Positions 21,759 through 34,624 of a stretch of DNA of 64,000 bases are shown here, piece by piece (position 1 is the stretch's first letter; each line of letters opens with the position of its first letter). This DNA is from Anisodus tanguticus (Eukaryota > Streptophyta > Magnoliopsida > Solanales > Solanaceae). The stretch covers positions 43,145,062-43,209,061 of the forward strand of contig CM067545.1 in NCBI GenBank assembly GCA_034509755.1. Direction: 5' to 3'. Under the pieces are notes generated by a model, which made no database searches, had not been told where the DNA came from, and was given only the letters and a program-made list of their open reading frames with translations. Position numbers and translations under genes: made by a program.

Positions 21759-24070
21759 TGTAACACCCCGTACTCTCAGGTAACGGTTGAACACATAAAC
21801 GTAGGCAAGTAGACCGAACTCCGGGAAGTTTATGTTGCACTCACGTATGCTAATAAGGAAATTAGTATTTGAAAGGATGTGATCCCGAAATAATTTTGGA
21901 TTTAACAAGTATGACGACGGGGATCAATAATAATAGTTGTATATCCCCAAAGAGGTTATGGGCTAGTGTCATATTACAAGAATTATGACATTGAGTGTAT
22001 AAGAAGGTTTTATAAGTCGTCAAGATTTAAGTGAATTGGATCAAGAATTTAAATGTGTGTATAATCAATTAATTGTGGGATTAATTAATTATAATTGGGG
22101 GAAATATACAGTGGGACATTACGTGTAGCCTTAGAACAAATTGTCTCAATGACTAAGCCTCATAAGCGAACGTTGGCAGCTTCTGAGCTTCATAAGTCTC
22201 CAAGCACTCATCTTTTCTCCGTTAATAGAAGCCTTCATCTCATCAAGCCTCAATAGAAATCATTCTCCGGAGAAGAATTGTTACACTACAACCTGAAAGA
22301 GTAAATTCTCAATTGATGAGTCGATGGAATTCTCGACCAAATTGGGGATTTTCTGTAAGTTTTCATATAACCAAAAGGGAGAAATCCACGGTATTCTAGA
22401 CCATAATTCCAGTGAAATTGAAGCCTTGAACAAGCCTAAGAACTCAAAAACCCAAGACGTGACCTAGAGCTTCCTCGGAAATCGATTTTTGGGTCTGGTT
22501 TCTACTTGTCGAAACCTGAGCTGGGCGAAAAGTTGTCCAGCGATGCTCGTCTCTACTTTGAAAAGAGGTAATCCTTCTTGTTCTTAAACTTATACGAATC
22601 ATAGAACATGAGTCTTACTAATTCTTGGGTGATTAACGAAATACTAAGTAGTTGGATATTATTGGGGCTGCTAATATGAAATTAGAAGTTGCATGTGAAA
22701 TTGCTGAATTCTTTTAAGCATTGTAGTAGTAAGAAAAAAAGGGGTTAGAAGGGCAGATTGTGTGGTTATATGCACAGATTTCGATATAAAAGAAATATAG
22801 GTTCTACGCGTATAAGATATTAGATAAAATATCTCAATGACTCCATTACTGGTGTATTAGTCTGATTGTGATTTAAATCATTCATATGGTGTAGATAATC
22901 ATTCGTAGAGCTTACAAGGACCCGCGGAACTTAGATAATTTCGACAACAAGGTATGCAAGGCTCTTTCTTTCTTTTGGCATAATTCTATGTGTGAAACAT
23001 GACCATCGAGTTGCTACATAAATTACTCTACTCTTAGTGCTTAGGAATGATCAAGTCATTGACTCCTATGTTGAAATAATGTCGAAGTATGTTTCAAAGA
23101 CCATAATAAGGCACATCGGAAAAGATGTTGATGTTCCCAATGTTAACCAAAGGTGTAAAGGATATTATGTCACTCTGGATGTTTTATTATTATTCATGCA
23201 TTTCATTTGCATTGCATTCATATGTGACCCTGGACCTCCTAGGAGTTATATACTCTACTATATGTATGCGTTATATATATGTATGGAAATTGGGGAAAGG
23301 GAAAAAGGCATTATATACGCACACCACCTGCAGCTGGTACAGACTATCACAAAAGAGCTCAAAGAGGCCAATATGATGTGATGCCCTTGTGTGGCGATAT
23401 AACCTGATTCCCACAGAGGCGGTTATGGGAGGATTCCTGTGTGGACATTAGTATACCGCATTTGCATTGTGCATACATTCATTAACCATTATATGGTATG
23501 ATGCCCACATAGGCTGTTATGGTAAAGAAGATGCCCGATGAGGCTGATGTATATGGAAACTGCATTGTGCATAACATTTAGGGATATGTATTAGGGCCCT
23601 CAGAGGCATTTACTGATGTTCAACTATTTCTGTTTTAGACTATAATATATCTCAGCTATGTTATTTCTTATGCCTGACATACTCAGTACATCAGTCGTAC
23701 TGACGTCCCTTTTGTCGGGGGACGCTGCGTTTTATGCATGCAGGTTCATATTGAGAAGGTGACGGTTCACACTAGTAGATTGCCGGTTCAGCTGGTATTC
23801 AGAGCACTCTATTTTTTCGGAGTCACGATCTGGTCATGGTATGCTCTACTCTTTAGAGGCTTGTAGATAGGTGTCTTGTGGTTAGTTGTCATGTATGGCC
23901 TTGTCGGCCTTGGTATATAAATTTGTAAGTTTGAGCTTTTGGGTTGGAACTTTATATAATATATCAAGGCTCAGTCCGTGTTTAAATATGATTAAGGGTG
24001 GAGTGTATTTGTGGTGCCCGGCGGGTAGGGTCTGGGTGCCTGTCGCGGCCCTCCGGTTTGGGTCGTGACA
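21759..24070 (+). repeat. LARD 5' LTR, 2312 bp
   Basis: Starts TGTAACACCCC, ends GGGTCGTGACA. Contains the phrase TACTGACGTCCCTTTTGTCG and a TATA-like TATATAAA at 23914-23921. The 114-residue ORF at 23037 is not supported as a gene (GTG start; the matching ORF in the other LTR differs mostly by amino-acid changes). Confidence 0.92.
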
Positions 24071-27000
24071 AACTTGGTATCAGAGCATGTCTGTCCTAGG
24101 GAGTCTACAAGTCGTGTCTAGTAGAGTCTTGTTTATGGGTATGTTGTGCATTATACTTATAAACATGAGGCTATATGACATTTAGGGATGTTTTCTATTC
24201 TTTTATCTCATAAATCATGCAGTAGAGCTGAGTCTTAGGAATTCGAGTTTGACTCACGCCTTATACCATTTTAGTAATGCCGGTTACCAAAAAGACTTCG
24301 GTTAGTTCATATATGTATCCATTAAATGAGTGACTTCTACCAGACGATTGATACAACAGAAGGGCAGTATGATGTAAAATGTTTCGAGATTATGAGAAGT
24401 TGTCTCACTCATATACGGAAGAGATAATGTAAGCCTGGAAAGCGTAATGTTTGCTATGGTTATATGTTTGGATTAATCAAAAAAAAATATGGATTTGTAT
24501 GTGGATAGATAAGATTGATGTACAGTTTAGGGTTGTGAAGATATGGATCTGTTTTCATGTGACTTAAAAATGGTGGGAAGCATGTTAGTTGTGATTGTTC
24601 ATTGGTATGCTTATATCTACATGAAAGGAATATGTTGTTCTTGCTATTAATGCCTTGTTTCCTTCTATAAATGCATACTATGGTGTAAATTGCCTAGTTA
24701 TTTCTTGCACTAGTTCATTGTGCCCAAAATTACCTAAGTTCGTTTAGACTTGAATCATGTAGGCTTGTATATCTATTTTACCATCTTTGTAGCCTGGAAT
24801 ACATGACTGATTGTTGGGAACTACAAGTAATGAGCATGTTGAGTTTGTATAAGCCATTCATGTACCTCTTATGACTTCTACTGACAATTTAAGTTAGACA
24901 ACTATTTGCATGCTCTAAATATTATTCTTATCCCACTCATATGTGCATTTCTTGTGTGTTGATGTGTGTATATTTGCCTCAGATTCATATATGGTTGTGA
25001 CATGTATTTATTCTGTGATCTGGACATGGTTGAAAGCCTTGTTCATATTTTAGTCTAAGTTAAGAACATTAATCTTCAAGGGCTCAAAGTAATGGCCATC
25101 TGAGTCTGGGACCATGTTAAACATCATGTCTGCCTATTGCTATGTGTTTAGTCTAAATTATTAGTTTTAAATCTTATCCCCCAGTTTAATATCTATTTGA
25201 GTGAAGTCTAAAACTTTGGAAGTTATATGTCATGTAGTGTTTTGGTAACCAGTGTCTGGATAATATATGTTTGGATGCTTCCCTGCTAAGCTGAAAATGA
25301 TAAGTTTCATATTAAAATAATGTGCCATGTTTGCTAACCTAAATAGAATAATGTAGCCAAGATCTTGAACCTGAAAGGTCTGATTGGATCATCTTAGAAT
25401 TATTTGTTGCCTTTAAGGTTGTAAAAAGTCAGGTTGAATCTGGGGATGCCTATCCTTTATTGATATGATTGACTAGATTCCTAACATGTTTGTTTTGTGC
25501 CTAAAAATGACCTGCTTAGTTTTGATATAAGGTATTACATGTTTTGGTGTCTGTTTGATCCATATTATAGTTGTACTGTTCACATTGATTAGCCAGGATC
25601 AAATAGGGATATAAATTACTTTGTTTTGTCTATATTGACCACTTCAAAGCTATGCTTCCAGTTTTGGTCTCAAATACTATATGCAGCTACGTCCATTTGC
25701 ATCAGTCCAGTTTTAAATAACATGTTAAGCCTCTAATAGTCTTTGTGATAGTGTCCTAGGACCCTGATTATGTCTATTCTAATCATGCATGTGTATCCCT
25801 GCCATCACCTCATGTCTAGAAGATTTATAATCACTTAGTTTAAGTGTCTGTTTAGGTAGAAAAATTGGAATTCTAAATTGCTATGTCAACTGTTATATTT
25901 TGTTGCTTTGTTTAAGAAGAGAAACTAGTTTAAAACTCTACATGAGAAATATATGTTCAAGTCCTATTACCTGTTTGATTTTGTAACCATGTTTACCTAA
26001 AGAGACTAGATGTGTATCATTTTTTTTAGATTGAATCATGGGAAATCCACATGTTTGTTTGATTTAAAGTCAGCCAGTTATGATTAAACTGAGCTTGCTC
26101 CCTCTGCATGATGTCTTGTAGATAATATCAGATCACAGACCTACACTATCACTACTTGTATTAACTGAGGACTTACTTGAATAGCCTGTATATGTTAGGT
26201 CTCAAACTCAAAGATGTCTAAGAACTTAAGAAGACATGTATGACCTTTTCATATACATTTGAACCTCATTTGTTGTTCTGTTAACCTGTTTAGCCTAAGA
26301 CTATGTACAATACATCATCTTTGCATATCACATAAGTTCATGACTGCTTTTAATGTTTTTAGTTTGTGTTTGGGTCAACATGAACACCCTGCATATCTAC
26401 TGAAGTATGCTTTGTCTCTGTCCTAGGTCCTAATTGACACCTTAAACACCATGAGCTATTGTATTTTTGTCCAAATAAGTGGTAAACATTGAGACTTACC
26501 TTGCTGCCATACTTTGAACTTCTGTCTCTCAAAGAAAGTCACTATTTTGAAGGAGAAAATGGCAGCCTTGACAGATAGTTACTGCCACAGTAATGAGAGC
26601 AATTTCTTGACATTCTAATGGTTACTCTAAGATTAGGATCTGAGGCTAAGTGTTAGAGTTTGAAATTGTTTCCATTAGCTGCTACATTTTGTTATTGGCA
26701 CTGTTATATTGAGCTGGTTGTTGTATATATTTGTTATTTTCTGAGGCATTTAGTTATCATGCTTATTGTTGTTATGGCTGTTGTTTGAGGTCACTTTGAG
26801 ACAAATGTTGTTGTAAGTCCTGGGCAGGGACAAATTTGAAAATAAGCAGTTGTGTTTGCTGCATCTTAGTTTAAACCAGTGCCATGTTATTTACACCATA
26901 TTTCACTCATTTGAAAAACATTTGATTATTGTTTTAATAGTTATGATGTATATAGGACTTTAAATTAAATATGACTACTATTTAAGTATGAAGAATGAAT

Positions 27001-27411
27001 GATATATATTACAGACCTAGGCAAGAATCCATCACCCTATTAACTCTCTATTTAAGCAATTAGCTAAGTGAAGATTGCTTCTCACAAGATTGTTGACTAC
27101 TAGAATTGGAAGGTGTCACTATATGTTTATTCATTTTGTATGTGGAGTTGTATATGTAATTGGCCTGAACTTGATTCTATTTTTTGGAAGTGGTCGTAGA
27201 TTGATATGTATCTTCTCACTGTTTAAATGATTATCTAAATTAATCCATGAGTATCCTATTCCCTTCTTTTTTTATGAATTGGAGTGACAAATTTGATATT
27301 TCCTCTCTTGCTTTTACTGAACTTGATCAACTGTGTGTTCATTTTTATTGTGACAAAAATTAGATACGTCATACCAACATTCGAGGACGAATGTTTCTAA
27401 GGGGGAGAGGA
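24071..27411 (+). other. Non-coding interior of LARD-like element
   Basis: Primer-binding site TTGGTATCAGAGC at 24074-24086, then the usual Gypsy leader phrase (TCTAGTAGAGTCTTG). A short ORF at 24277-24333 (18 codons, MPVTKKTS...) sits where Gag would start and may be its stump or a uORF. From 24334 to 27360 there is no ORF of 60 codons in any frame and no readable pol motif; the sequence is T-rich and resembles ordinary low-copy non-coding DNA. The last 50 bases hold the conserved ATTCGAGGACGAATG block and the polypurine tract. Confidence 0.85.
27399..27411 (+). other. LARD polypurine tract
   Basis: AAGGGGGAGAGGA immediately before the 3' LTR; nearly unmutated. Confidence 0.88.
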
Positions 27412-29723
27412 TGTAACACCCCTTACTCTCGGGTAACGGTTGAACACATAAACGTAGGCAAGTAGACCGGATTCCGGGAAGTTTATGGTGCACTCACGTA
27501 TGCTAATAAGGAAATTAGTATTTGAAAGGATGTGATCCCGAAATAATTTTGGATTTAATAAGTGTGACGACAGGGATCAATAATAATAGTTGTATATCCC
27601 CAAAGAGGTTATGGGCTAGTGTCATATTACAAGAATTATGACATTGAGTATAAGAAGGTTTTATAAGTCGTCAAGATTTAAGTGAATTGGGATCAAGAAT
27701 TTAAGTGTGTGTATAATTAATTAATTATGGGATTAATTAATTATAATTGGGGACAATATATATTGGGACATTACGTGTAGCCTTAGAACAAATTGTCTCA
27801 ATGACTAAGCCTCATAAGCGAACATTGGCAGCTTATGAGCTTCATAAGTCTCCAAGCACTCATCTGTTCTCCATTAATAGAAGTCTTCATCTCATCAAGC
27901 CTCTATAGAAATCATCTCTGGAGAAGAATTGTTGCACTACAACGTGAAAGAGTAAATTCTCAATTGATGAGTCGATGGAATTCTCGACCAAATTGGGGAT
28001 TTTCTGTAAGTTTTCATATAATCGAAAGGGAGAAATCCGCGGTATTCTAGACCGTAATTCCAGTGAAATTGAAGTCTTGAACAAGCCTAAGAACTCAAAA
28101 ACCCAAGTCGTGACCTAGAGCTTCCTCAGAAATCGATTTTTGGGTCTGGTTTCTGCTTGTCGGAAACTGAGCGGGGCGAAAAGTTGTCCGGCGATGCTCG
28201 TCTCTACTCTGAAAAGAGGTAATCCTTCTTGTTCTTAAACTTATACGAATCATAGAACATGAGTCTTACTAATTCTTGGGTGATTAACGAAATACTAAGT
28301 AGTTGGATATTATTGGGGCTGTTAATATGAAATTAGAAGTTGCATGTGAAATTGCTGAATTCTTTTAAGCATTGTAGTAGTAAGAAAAAAAAGGGGTTAG
28401 AAGGGCAGATTGTGTGGTTATATGCACAGATTTCGATATAAAAGAAATATAGGTTCTACGCGTATAAGATATTCGATAAAATGTCTCAATGACTCCATTA
28501 CTGGTGTATTAGTCTGATTGTGATTTAAATCATTCATATGGTGTAGATAATCATTCGTAGAGCTTACAAGGACCCGCGGAACTTAGATAATTTCGACAAC
28601 AAGGTATGCAAGGCTCTTTCTTTCTTTTGGCATAATTCTATGTGTGAAACATGACCATCGAGTTGCTACATAAATTACTCTACTCTTAGTGGTTAGGAAT
28701 GATCAAGTCATTGACTCCGATGTTGAAAGAATGTCGAAGTATGTTTCTAAGACCATAATAAGGCACATCGGAAAAGATGTTAATGTTCCCAATGTTAACC
28801 AAAGGTGTAAAAGATATTATGTCACTCCGGATGTTTTATTATTATTCATGCATTTCATTTGCATTGCATTCATATGTGACCCTGGACCTCCAAGGAGTTA
28901 TATACTCTACTATATATATGCGTTATATCTATGTATGGAAATTGGGGAAAGGGAAAAAGGTGTTATTCACGCACACCACCTGCAACTGGTACAGACTATC
29001 ACAAAAGAGCTCAAAGAGGCCAATATGATGTGATGCCCTTGTGTGGCGATATAACCTGATTCCCACAGAGGCGGTTATGGGAGGATTCTTGTGTGGACAT
29101 TAGTATACCGCATTTGCATTGTGCATACATTCATTAACCATTATATGGTATGATACCCATAGAGGCTGTTTTGGTAAAGAAGATGCCCGATGAGGCTGAT
29201 GTATATGGAAACTGCATTGTGCATAACATTTAGGCATATGTATTAGGGCCCTCAGAGGCATTTACTGATGTTCAGCTGCTTCTATTTAAGACTATGATAT
29301 ATCTCAGCTATGTTTTTTCTTATGCCTGACATACTCGGTACATCAGTCGTACTGACGTCCCTTTTGTCGGGGGACGCTGCGTTTTATGCATGCAGGTTCA
29401 TATTGAGAAGGTGACGGTTCACACTAGTAGATTGCCGGTTCAGCTGGTATTCAGAGCACTCTATTTTTTTCGGAGTCACGATCTGGTCATGGTATGCTCT
29501 ACTCTTTAGAGGCTTGTAGATAGGTGTCATGTGGTTAGTTGTCATGTATGGCCTTGTCGGCCTTGGTATATAAATGTGTAAGTTGGGGCTTTTGGGTTGG
29601 AACTTTATATAATCTATCACGGCTTAGTCCGTGTTTAAATATGATTAAGGGTGGAGTGTATTTATGGTTCCCGGCGGGTAGGGTCCGAGTGTCCGTCGCG
29701 GTCCTCCAGTTTGGGTCGTGAAA
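27412..29723 (+). repeat. LARD 3' LTR, 2312 bp
   Basis: Starts TGTAACACCCC, ends GGGTCGTGAAA (final CA changed to AA). Same length as the 5' copy and aligned along its whole length. Confidence 0.92.
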
Positions 29724-29728
29724 AATTC

Positions 29729-32416
29729 TTTCACTGGAGCGGTACTACGCCAGCTCATTTTGGTCTACGTCAGTGGACATTGCTGGACATACCTAATCCT
29801 TATGTGCCAAATGTCCCCAACTCCGAGCCTCACTTTTTCCAAAACATTTCCAGCTCCTTGGAGGTTAAATGGATGCGAAAATTCAAAGGTTTCAACATCT
29901 AATGCTTGGTGTAAGATTCATTGACCCATTTATGATTCTTAATCTTATTTACCATGTTCCAATTGTGGGTCTTGGGTGGGGAAAAAGCCCTTTTGTTTTA
30001 AACACATTAGGACTTGCTCAATTGATTTGATAACCTAACAGTTGAGTCTTGGGATGTATTTTCTTACATTAAGCGTATTTTGGTGAAAGTAATGACTACC
30101 ATATGGAATATTGAACTTGGACTACTATTTTCTTAAATGAGATCAAAAGGAATACTTTCTTATAAAAATAGAGGTTTTGACTAAATAATGGAACCAAAGT
30201 AGATGGGTCAGTTAATGATCAAAATAGATTGTTGAAGTGTTCTTTTTAGACTAGGTAACGTGTACTTCGTAGATGGTTGGTTGCGTTAGGTAACCAAAGT
30301 AGATGGGTCAGTTAATGATCATAATAGCCTTATATGTGACTTTATGTGTATAAACCTACGACTTCTACATGGTTGGTTGCGTTATGGCCATCCCATACCC
30401 AAATGGAAGAAAGTCGTGGGCTAGGAGTTCGTGGAGCCCGCTCAGCAATGAGGTAGGTTACAATTTCATTTATTGTAGACTCCGATAAAAGTACATAGTA
30501 GTTATAAGTAATAAGGGGTATTGGGGGTCCCACTTTAGAGATTGTGATGAACATTTGAGTGGGTACTGGTATATAACTGTGAATATGGGTGATTTGAGGA
30601 ATCGAACTTAAGTCGATTCTGACTGCTACTTTATTTGGGCTTATCGCCAGTACTTGGGTTTGTCGCCACTATTTGAATTATTGTGCTTATTAATCACACG
30701 GTTTTCCCTCCATGGAGACCCAATGTTTATTCAGATTGTATGTTGTGTAGGCTTGTAACCAAGTTCTTATAATACTGAAACATGTGTGGTGTGGGCTTAT
30801 GGACATGTTGTTATGATACTGTGAATTGACTTGTCATGCATCCATCACTGCCTCTCATCTAAACATTTTCATAGAAACTGATAAATACTAAGTAAACTGA
30901 TTATGCTAATTGCATAGTGTACACATATTCATCTCATTCATACATGATATACTTGGCATTGGCTTACTGTTATTTATTGCTGAGAAAGGCTTGGGGATTC
31001 AGATTAAAGGATATGGTATGTGATTACGAGAGTGAGGACTGGTTATGACATTCATCCCTAGAGCTGGTATTCGATGAGATAGGTTTATGTACCTCATGAG
31101 TTTCCCATGGGTCATGTGACAGCTACTGTAGCAGTGTGTGCATACCAGATACAGGTAGCATTTGCATTCATACATACATCATTTCAATTGCATTTCATTC
31201 CTACTCTTGTTGGTGCTTCTGTGTTGTGTGTACTCAGTGTTGATGTCTAGTAGACTTGATGAACTCTTTCTTATTGCTGGAATAAGTACTGGGTGTGAAA
31301 AAAACCTCTAAAATAGAAATGCAACCTAGTTATATAAGCTTGATATAGGCGGTTGTCGAGTAGGTGCAGTGTTGATAAAACTAGCAATGAATTGGGTGAT
31401 TGTCATGGCTGATTGTGCAATGCATAAAGGTAAAGTGGGTAAGGTTGGTATGTGTGTCTATGTGCCCTTTCTTGAAAACTGTTGGTACCGAAGGTTAGTG
31501 TTTAGTAGACTTGTTGAATATTCATCGTGATGTGTTGACCTAAGTTCTAAGTGCATGAATGCCTAAATGCTATTATTTGGGAGGGTAAGACATGTATTCT
31601 TGACTTGTGTACGGAGAAAGATCCTTAGAAGGGTTAACGACTGGCATAACCATAAACACATAGTGTCGTAATGAAATTAGAAGGTTAATACTAATAACTA
31701 GTTAACAAAGGCGTGGTAAATTACTTATCTACTGGACTAGGTCAGATAGTGTATTAAGCGGTATTATGCCTTAGGTAGAGGGCTAGTTCTCTGAGTGTCA
31801 AGGTAAGATTCTTTACGTGCAAAACGCCTCAATTGTGTTTGACTGTAACTGACACTTTGCGTGTTGGGTAGACTGTATACCTATAGATTACGACCTACGT
31901 GGATAAAAGGATTAGATAACTAGTGTGTTAATCGGATTAGAATCTATTTGTAGAGTCAACTTGATATTTATATATGTTACGTGACTTCTGTCGTTGTCGC
32001 CCTATGATGTCTACGGGGGTACGTTGTGTACTCATGCTACGCTTTGTGCATCTTTTATGTGGATGCATGTATTCGGTCTATTCAGGTTGCAGGTTGGACC
32101 ACGGGAGAGTGAGGAGGACCATTCTTTCTAGTAGCCTTGATCTCCATCTGGTCAAGCTGCCCCTATCATCCAAGGCGGTGTTACTATATTCATCATTACT
32201 GTATCTTAGATTTCTTGTACTAGTGACACCAGGTTTTGGGATAGAAACTGTTGTATTCAATAAAGTTTTATAATGTTTTAAAATTTTGATGTATAAAGGT
32301 ATTCTATTCCTTATTTTTGCACTCTTGATTTAATAACTTTTCTTGATTTAAACTTAGTGGTTCTCCTACGGTTAGTGTAGGTGTTCTCACGGAACAATGG
32401 AATTTAGATCGTGATA
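29729..32416 (+). repeat. Gypsy LTR, right piece
   Basis: Continues the LTR begun at 21486. It shares with the G4 LTR the block around 31974-32070 (CTACGGGGGTACGTTGTGTACTC compared with 45911-45933) and ends GATCGTGATA at 32416, a decayed GGGTCGTGACA. No primer-binding site follows, so it was a solo LTR or a truncated copy. The outer flanks (CCTAT and GAGGC) do not match. A local 100-bp duplication lies at 30192-30390. The 99-codon ORF at 31974 is in LTR sequence and is not a gene. Confidence 0.65.
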
Positions 32417-32874
32417 GAGGCTGATCATGAATACAATTTTGAATTGATTTTGGTAAATAGAAAACTACTAACCGTACAACTAAAACATATTCTTTTCTTT
32501 TTAAAACAGTGAGTAAAGAAAGTAGAGGGAGTCATTACTCATTATCATGTTGAGGAATCAAATTATTAAAATCAAATCAATAGGTATTAAATTTCTAACA
32601 GCACATTAAGCCTCACTTGTTGGACATAAAGTAAGGATTAAATGATGAGTTATTCCAACTTAATCTGAATACCTATTCAATATCTTTTGTTTTTAATGTC
32701 GATGTCGATGGGTAGCTCGCGTGGAAGCTCATAATGCCTACTCGGAACCTTGTAATAAGGCTCCATAATCTTTCACATCACCAACTGTTTCTGTTGGAAA
32801 TGGCCAAACTTTTGGCTCGCTAAAAGTTAATTTCTAAAAGGAATCTACTATTCTCTTTTTCTCGTTGTCAATCT
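32417..32874. other. Intergenic, no gene seen
   Basis: AT-rich sequence without recognisable domain or repeat end. Confidence 0.5.
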
Positions 32875-33045
32875 AGTGTTCAGTATCTGTATTAGAGTCC
32901 GACATATTTAAATTCACATTGCGTAGAATCCATTCAGAATAAACATTCTATTAAAAAAAATTCATATTCAGGACTCAAAATCGAAACCTTTGATTAAGAA
33001 AAAAACAAATCCATCCGCTGTACCAAATTCTTTAATGATAAAGGA
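32875..33045 (+). repeat. Dispersed repeat, copy 1 (diverged)
   Basis: Aligns with 37913-38088 over its length: GTGTTCAGTATCTG, TTTAAATTCACATTGCGTAG, ATTCATATTCAGGACTCAAAATCGA, CCATCCGCTGTACCA and CTTTAATGAT. The central GACTCAAAATCGAAACC corresponds to a reversed pol III B-box-like motif in the better copy. Family name not known to me. Confidence 0.6.
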
Positions 33046-33648
33046 AGCTACTATTCAAGATAACTTAAAAAAGGCATCCTGATTTTTATCTCATATCCAC
33101 CTTCTATCTTGTTAAAATACATAAAAAAGGAGAGTAAAAATTAAAGGCCCTTTAAATACTTTCTTTGTTATATTATGTTTGATACTATTTTTATTTGTTC
33201 GTTTCTAAAAGAGTGATACATTCTAACATCTTTTTAATAAAATGTTTTATAGCTATATAAATATTATCATGATATGTTTAAGATCATAAATTTTAAAAGA
33301 TTTATAGTTACACAAAAATACTTAAGATTACAAATTTTAAATTTTTTTCTCTAATAAATTTTATGTCGAATCAAACTATGACAAATACAATAAAATGAAT
33401 AGAGCACTTGTTTAAGCAGTAAATGGTATTTTTCTTATTGTAAAATTTAATTTTGATACTCGTCCACGAGAAAAGATTATCTTCAATCAAATAGAGTTTA
33501 AATTTTAGGGATAAGGACACAAATGGTCATCCGAATGAAACTATTGACACCCGGTGACTCAAAAATCTTAAAGGTCATTTTTTAACCCTTTTAAAATAAT
33601 TTTATTTTCTAGCCATTTTTCAACTAATTCCAACATATGTATATAAAT
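33046..33648. other. AT-rich intergenic DNA
   Basis: No gene seen; low-complexity A/T tracts. Confidence 0.5.
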
Positions 33649-33858
33649 TGTATAGAATAGATATCACTAATGTATATGTATAGAAAATGTATCATACATA
33701 TAGAAACTATATCATTGTTGTATAGAATATGTATCACTATTATATATGTATATAACATGTACCATACGTATAGAAACGGTATTATTGTTGTATAAAAAAT
33801 TTATCGTTATTGTATAATTTATGTATAATAAATATATAATTAACATATAATCAGTGTA
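33649..33858 (+). repeat. Tandem repeat, three 70-bp units
   Basis: Units start at 33649, 33719 and 33789 with TGTATAGAAT, TGTATAGAAT and TGTATAAAAA. The first two share TATCACTA, the (A)CATACATATAGAAAC-type block and TATCATTGT/TATTATTGT; the third is decayed. All units are built of TGTATA/TATACA words. Confidence 0.75.
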
Positions 33859-34624
33859 TATAACTAATGATACACATATTATATAATTATTATACACTAT
33901 TTTACACAATGTAAAAATGACCGGCATATCTGAAAGAGTTGCCGAAAAATGGAGCGACGAGCAAGACAAATTGGAGCAGCATTAGCGTTAGATGAAGTTC
34001 GCCGGAGATAGATTTTTTTCGGCCAGACTTTGACCTCTCCGACAATCGTTAAATGGAACCAACAAAGGTGAAATCTCCATAATATTACAATATATATTCG
34101 AGAAAATCTAAATGCAAGCAAAAGTTGCTCCCTATATATAAATAACCTCAAGATCTGAATCAAATTAGGGGTTTACAATATTATTTTTCGATGAGTTAAC
34201 TGATCTCAGCTATAAATTTTGTTGTCTTTCATAGTTTTTCTTCTAGTTTTCACCTTGTGAACTGATTTTTTGCCTAAAAGTAGCTAAAGATTTTTAATTC
34301 AAAGATTATGATTTTGAACTGATTATTTCTCTTAATTGAATTCGATTTACTACTTCCTCCATTTTAATTTATTTGTTTGGTTTCAATCTATAGTTACATA
34401 TAATACCCACATAATTATTACATCTAACAAACAAAAATGGGAAGAAGAGAAGATGATAGAGTGGAGAGAAGTGAAGGAGTGCTGGTGGGTGGTGAACCCA
34501 AAGTCACGAAAGACATTTTGCTTAGAAAGGACGAAGACAAGAGAAAAGGGGTGAGCCCTTAAGAAATGGGCTAAAATTTGTTTTTATTTTGAGTGTAAAA
34601 GACTATTTCGGATTATTTATTTAA
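33859..34624. other. Intergenic; left half of a MITE-like end near 34350
   Basis: Non-coding. 34349-34380 (TACTTCCTCCATTTTAATTTATTTG) resembles the left end of a Stowaway-like MITE but no right end was found. The ORF at 34336-34554 is not recognisable. Confidence 0.45.

Larger units (their letters stand above)
21759..29723 (+). mobile_element. LARD-like non-coding Gypsy element, complete
   Basis: A 7965-bp element with two LTRs of exactly 2312 bp each, flanked by AATTC on both sides (21754-21758, 29724-29728). It has a perfect 13-base tRNA-iMet primer-binding site, a 3.3-kb interior, and a polypurine tract AAGGGGGAGAGGA directly before the 3' LTR. No Gag, protease, integrase or reverse transcriptase text can be read in the interior. 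This is the structure of a large retrotransposon derivative (LARD), mobilised in trans by an autonomous Gypsy element. The end of the interior (ATTCGAGGACGAATGTTTC) matches the usual 3' end of Tekay-type chromoviruses. By eye the first 250 bases of the LTRs differ at about 8 positions (about 3%). Confidence 0.93.

Noticed and set aside
23037..29033. A 114-residue ORF present in both LARD LTRs (23037-23381 and 28689-29033)
   Set aside because: Both start with GTG, and the two copies differ mainly by amino-acid-changing substitutions (Y/D, I/R, D/N, G/R, L/P), with no recognisable domain. It is open by chance and duplicated with the LTR.
31974..32273. 99-codon plus-strand ORF
   Set aside because: It falls in Gypsy LTR sequence shared with 45870-46280, where the frame is not conserved.
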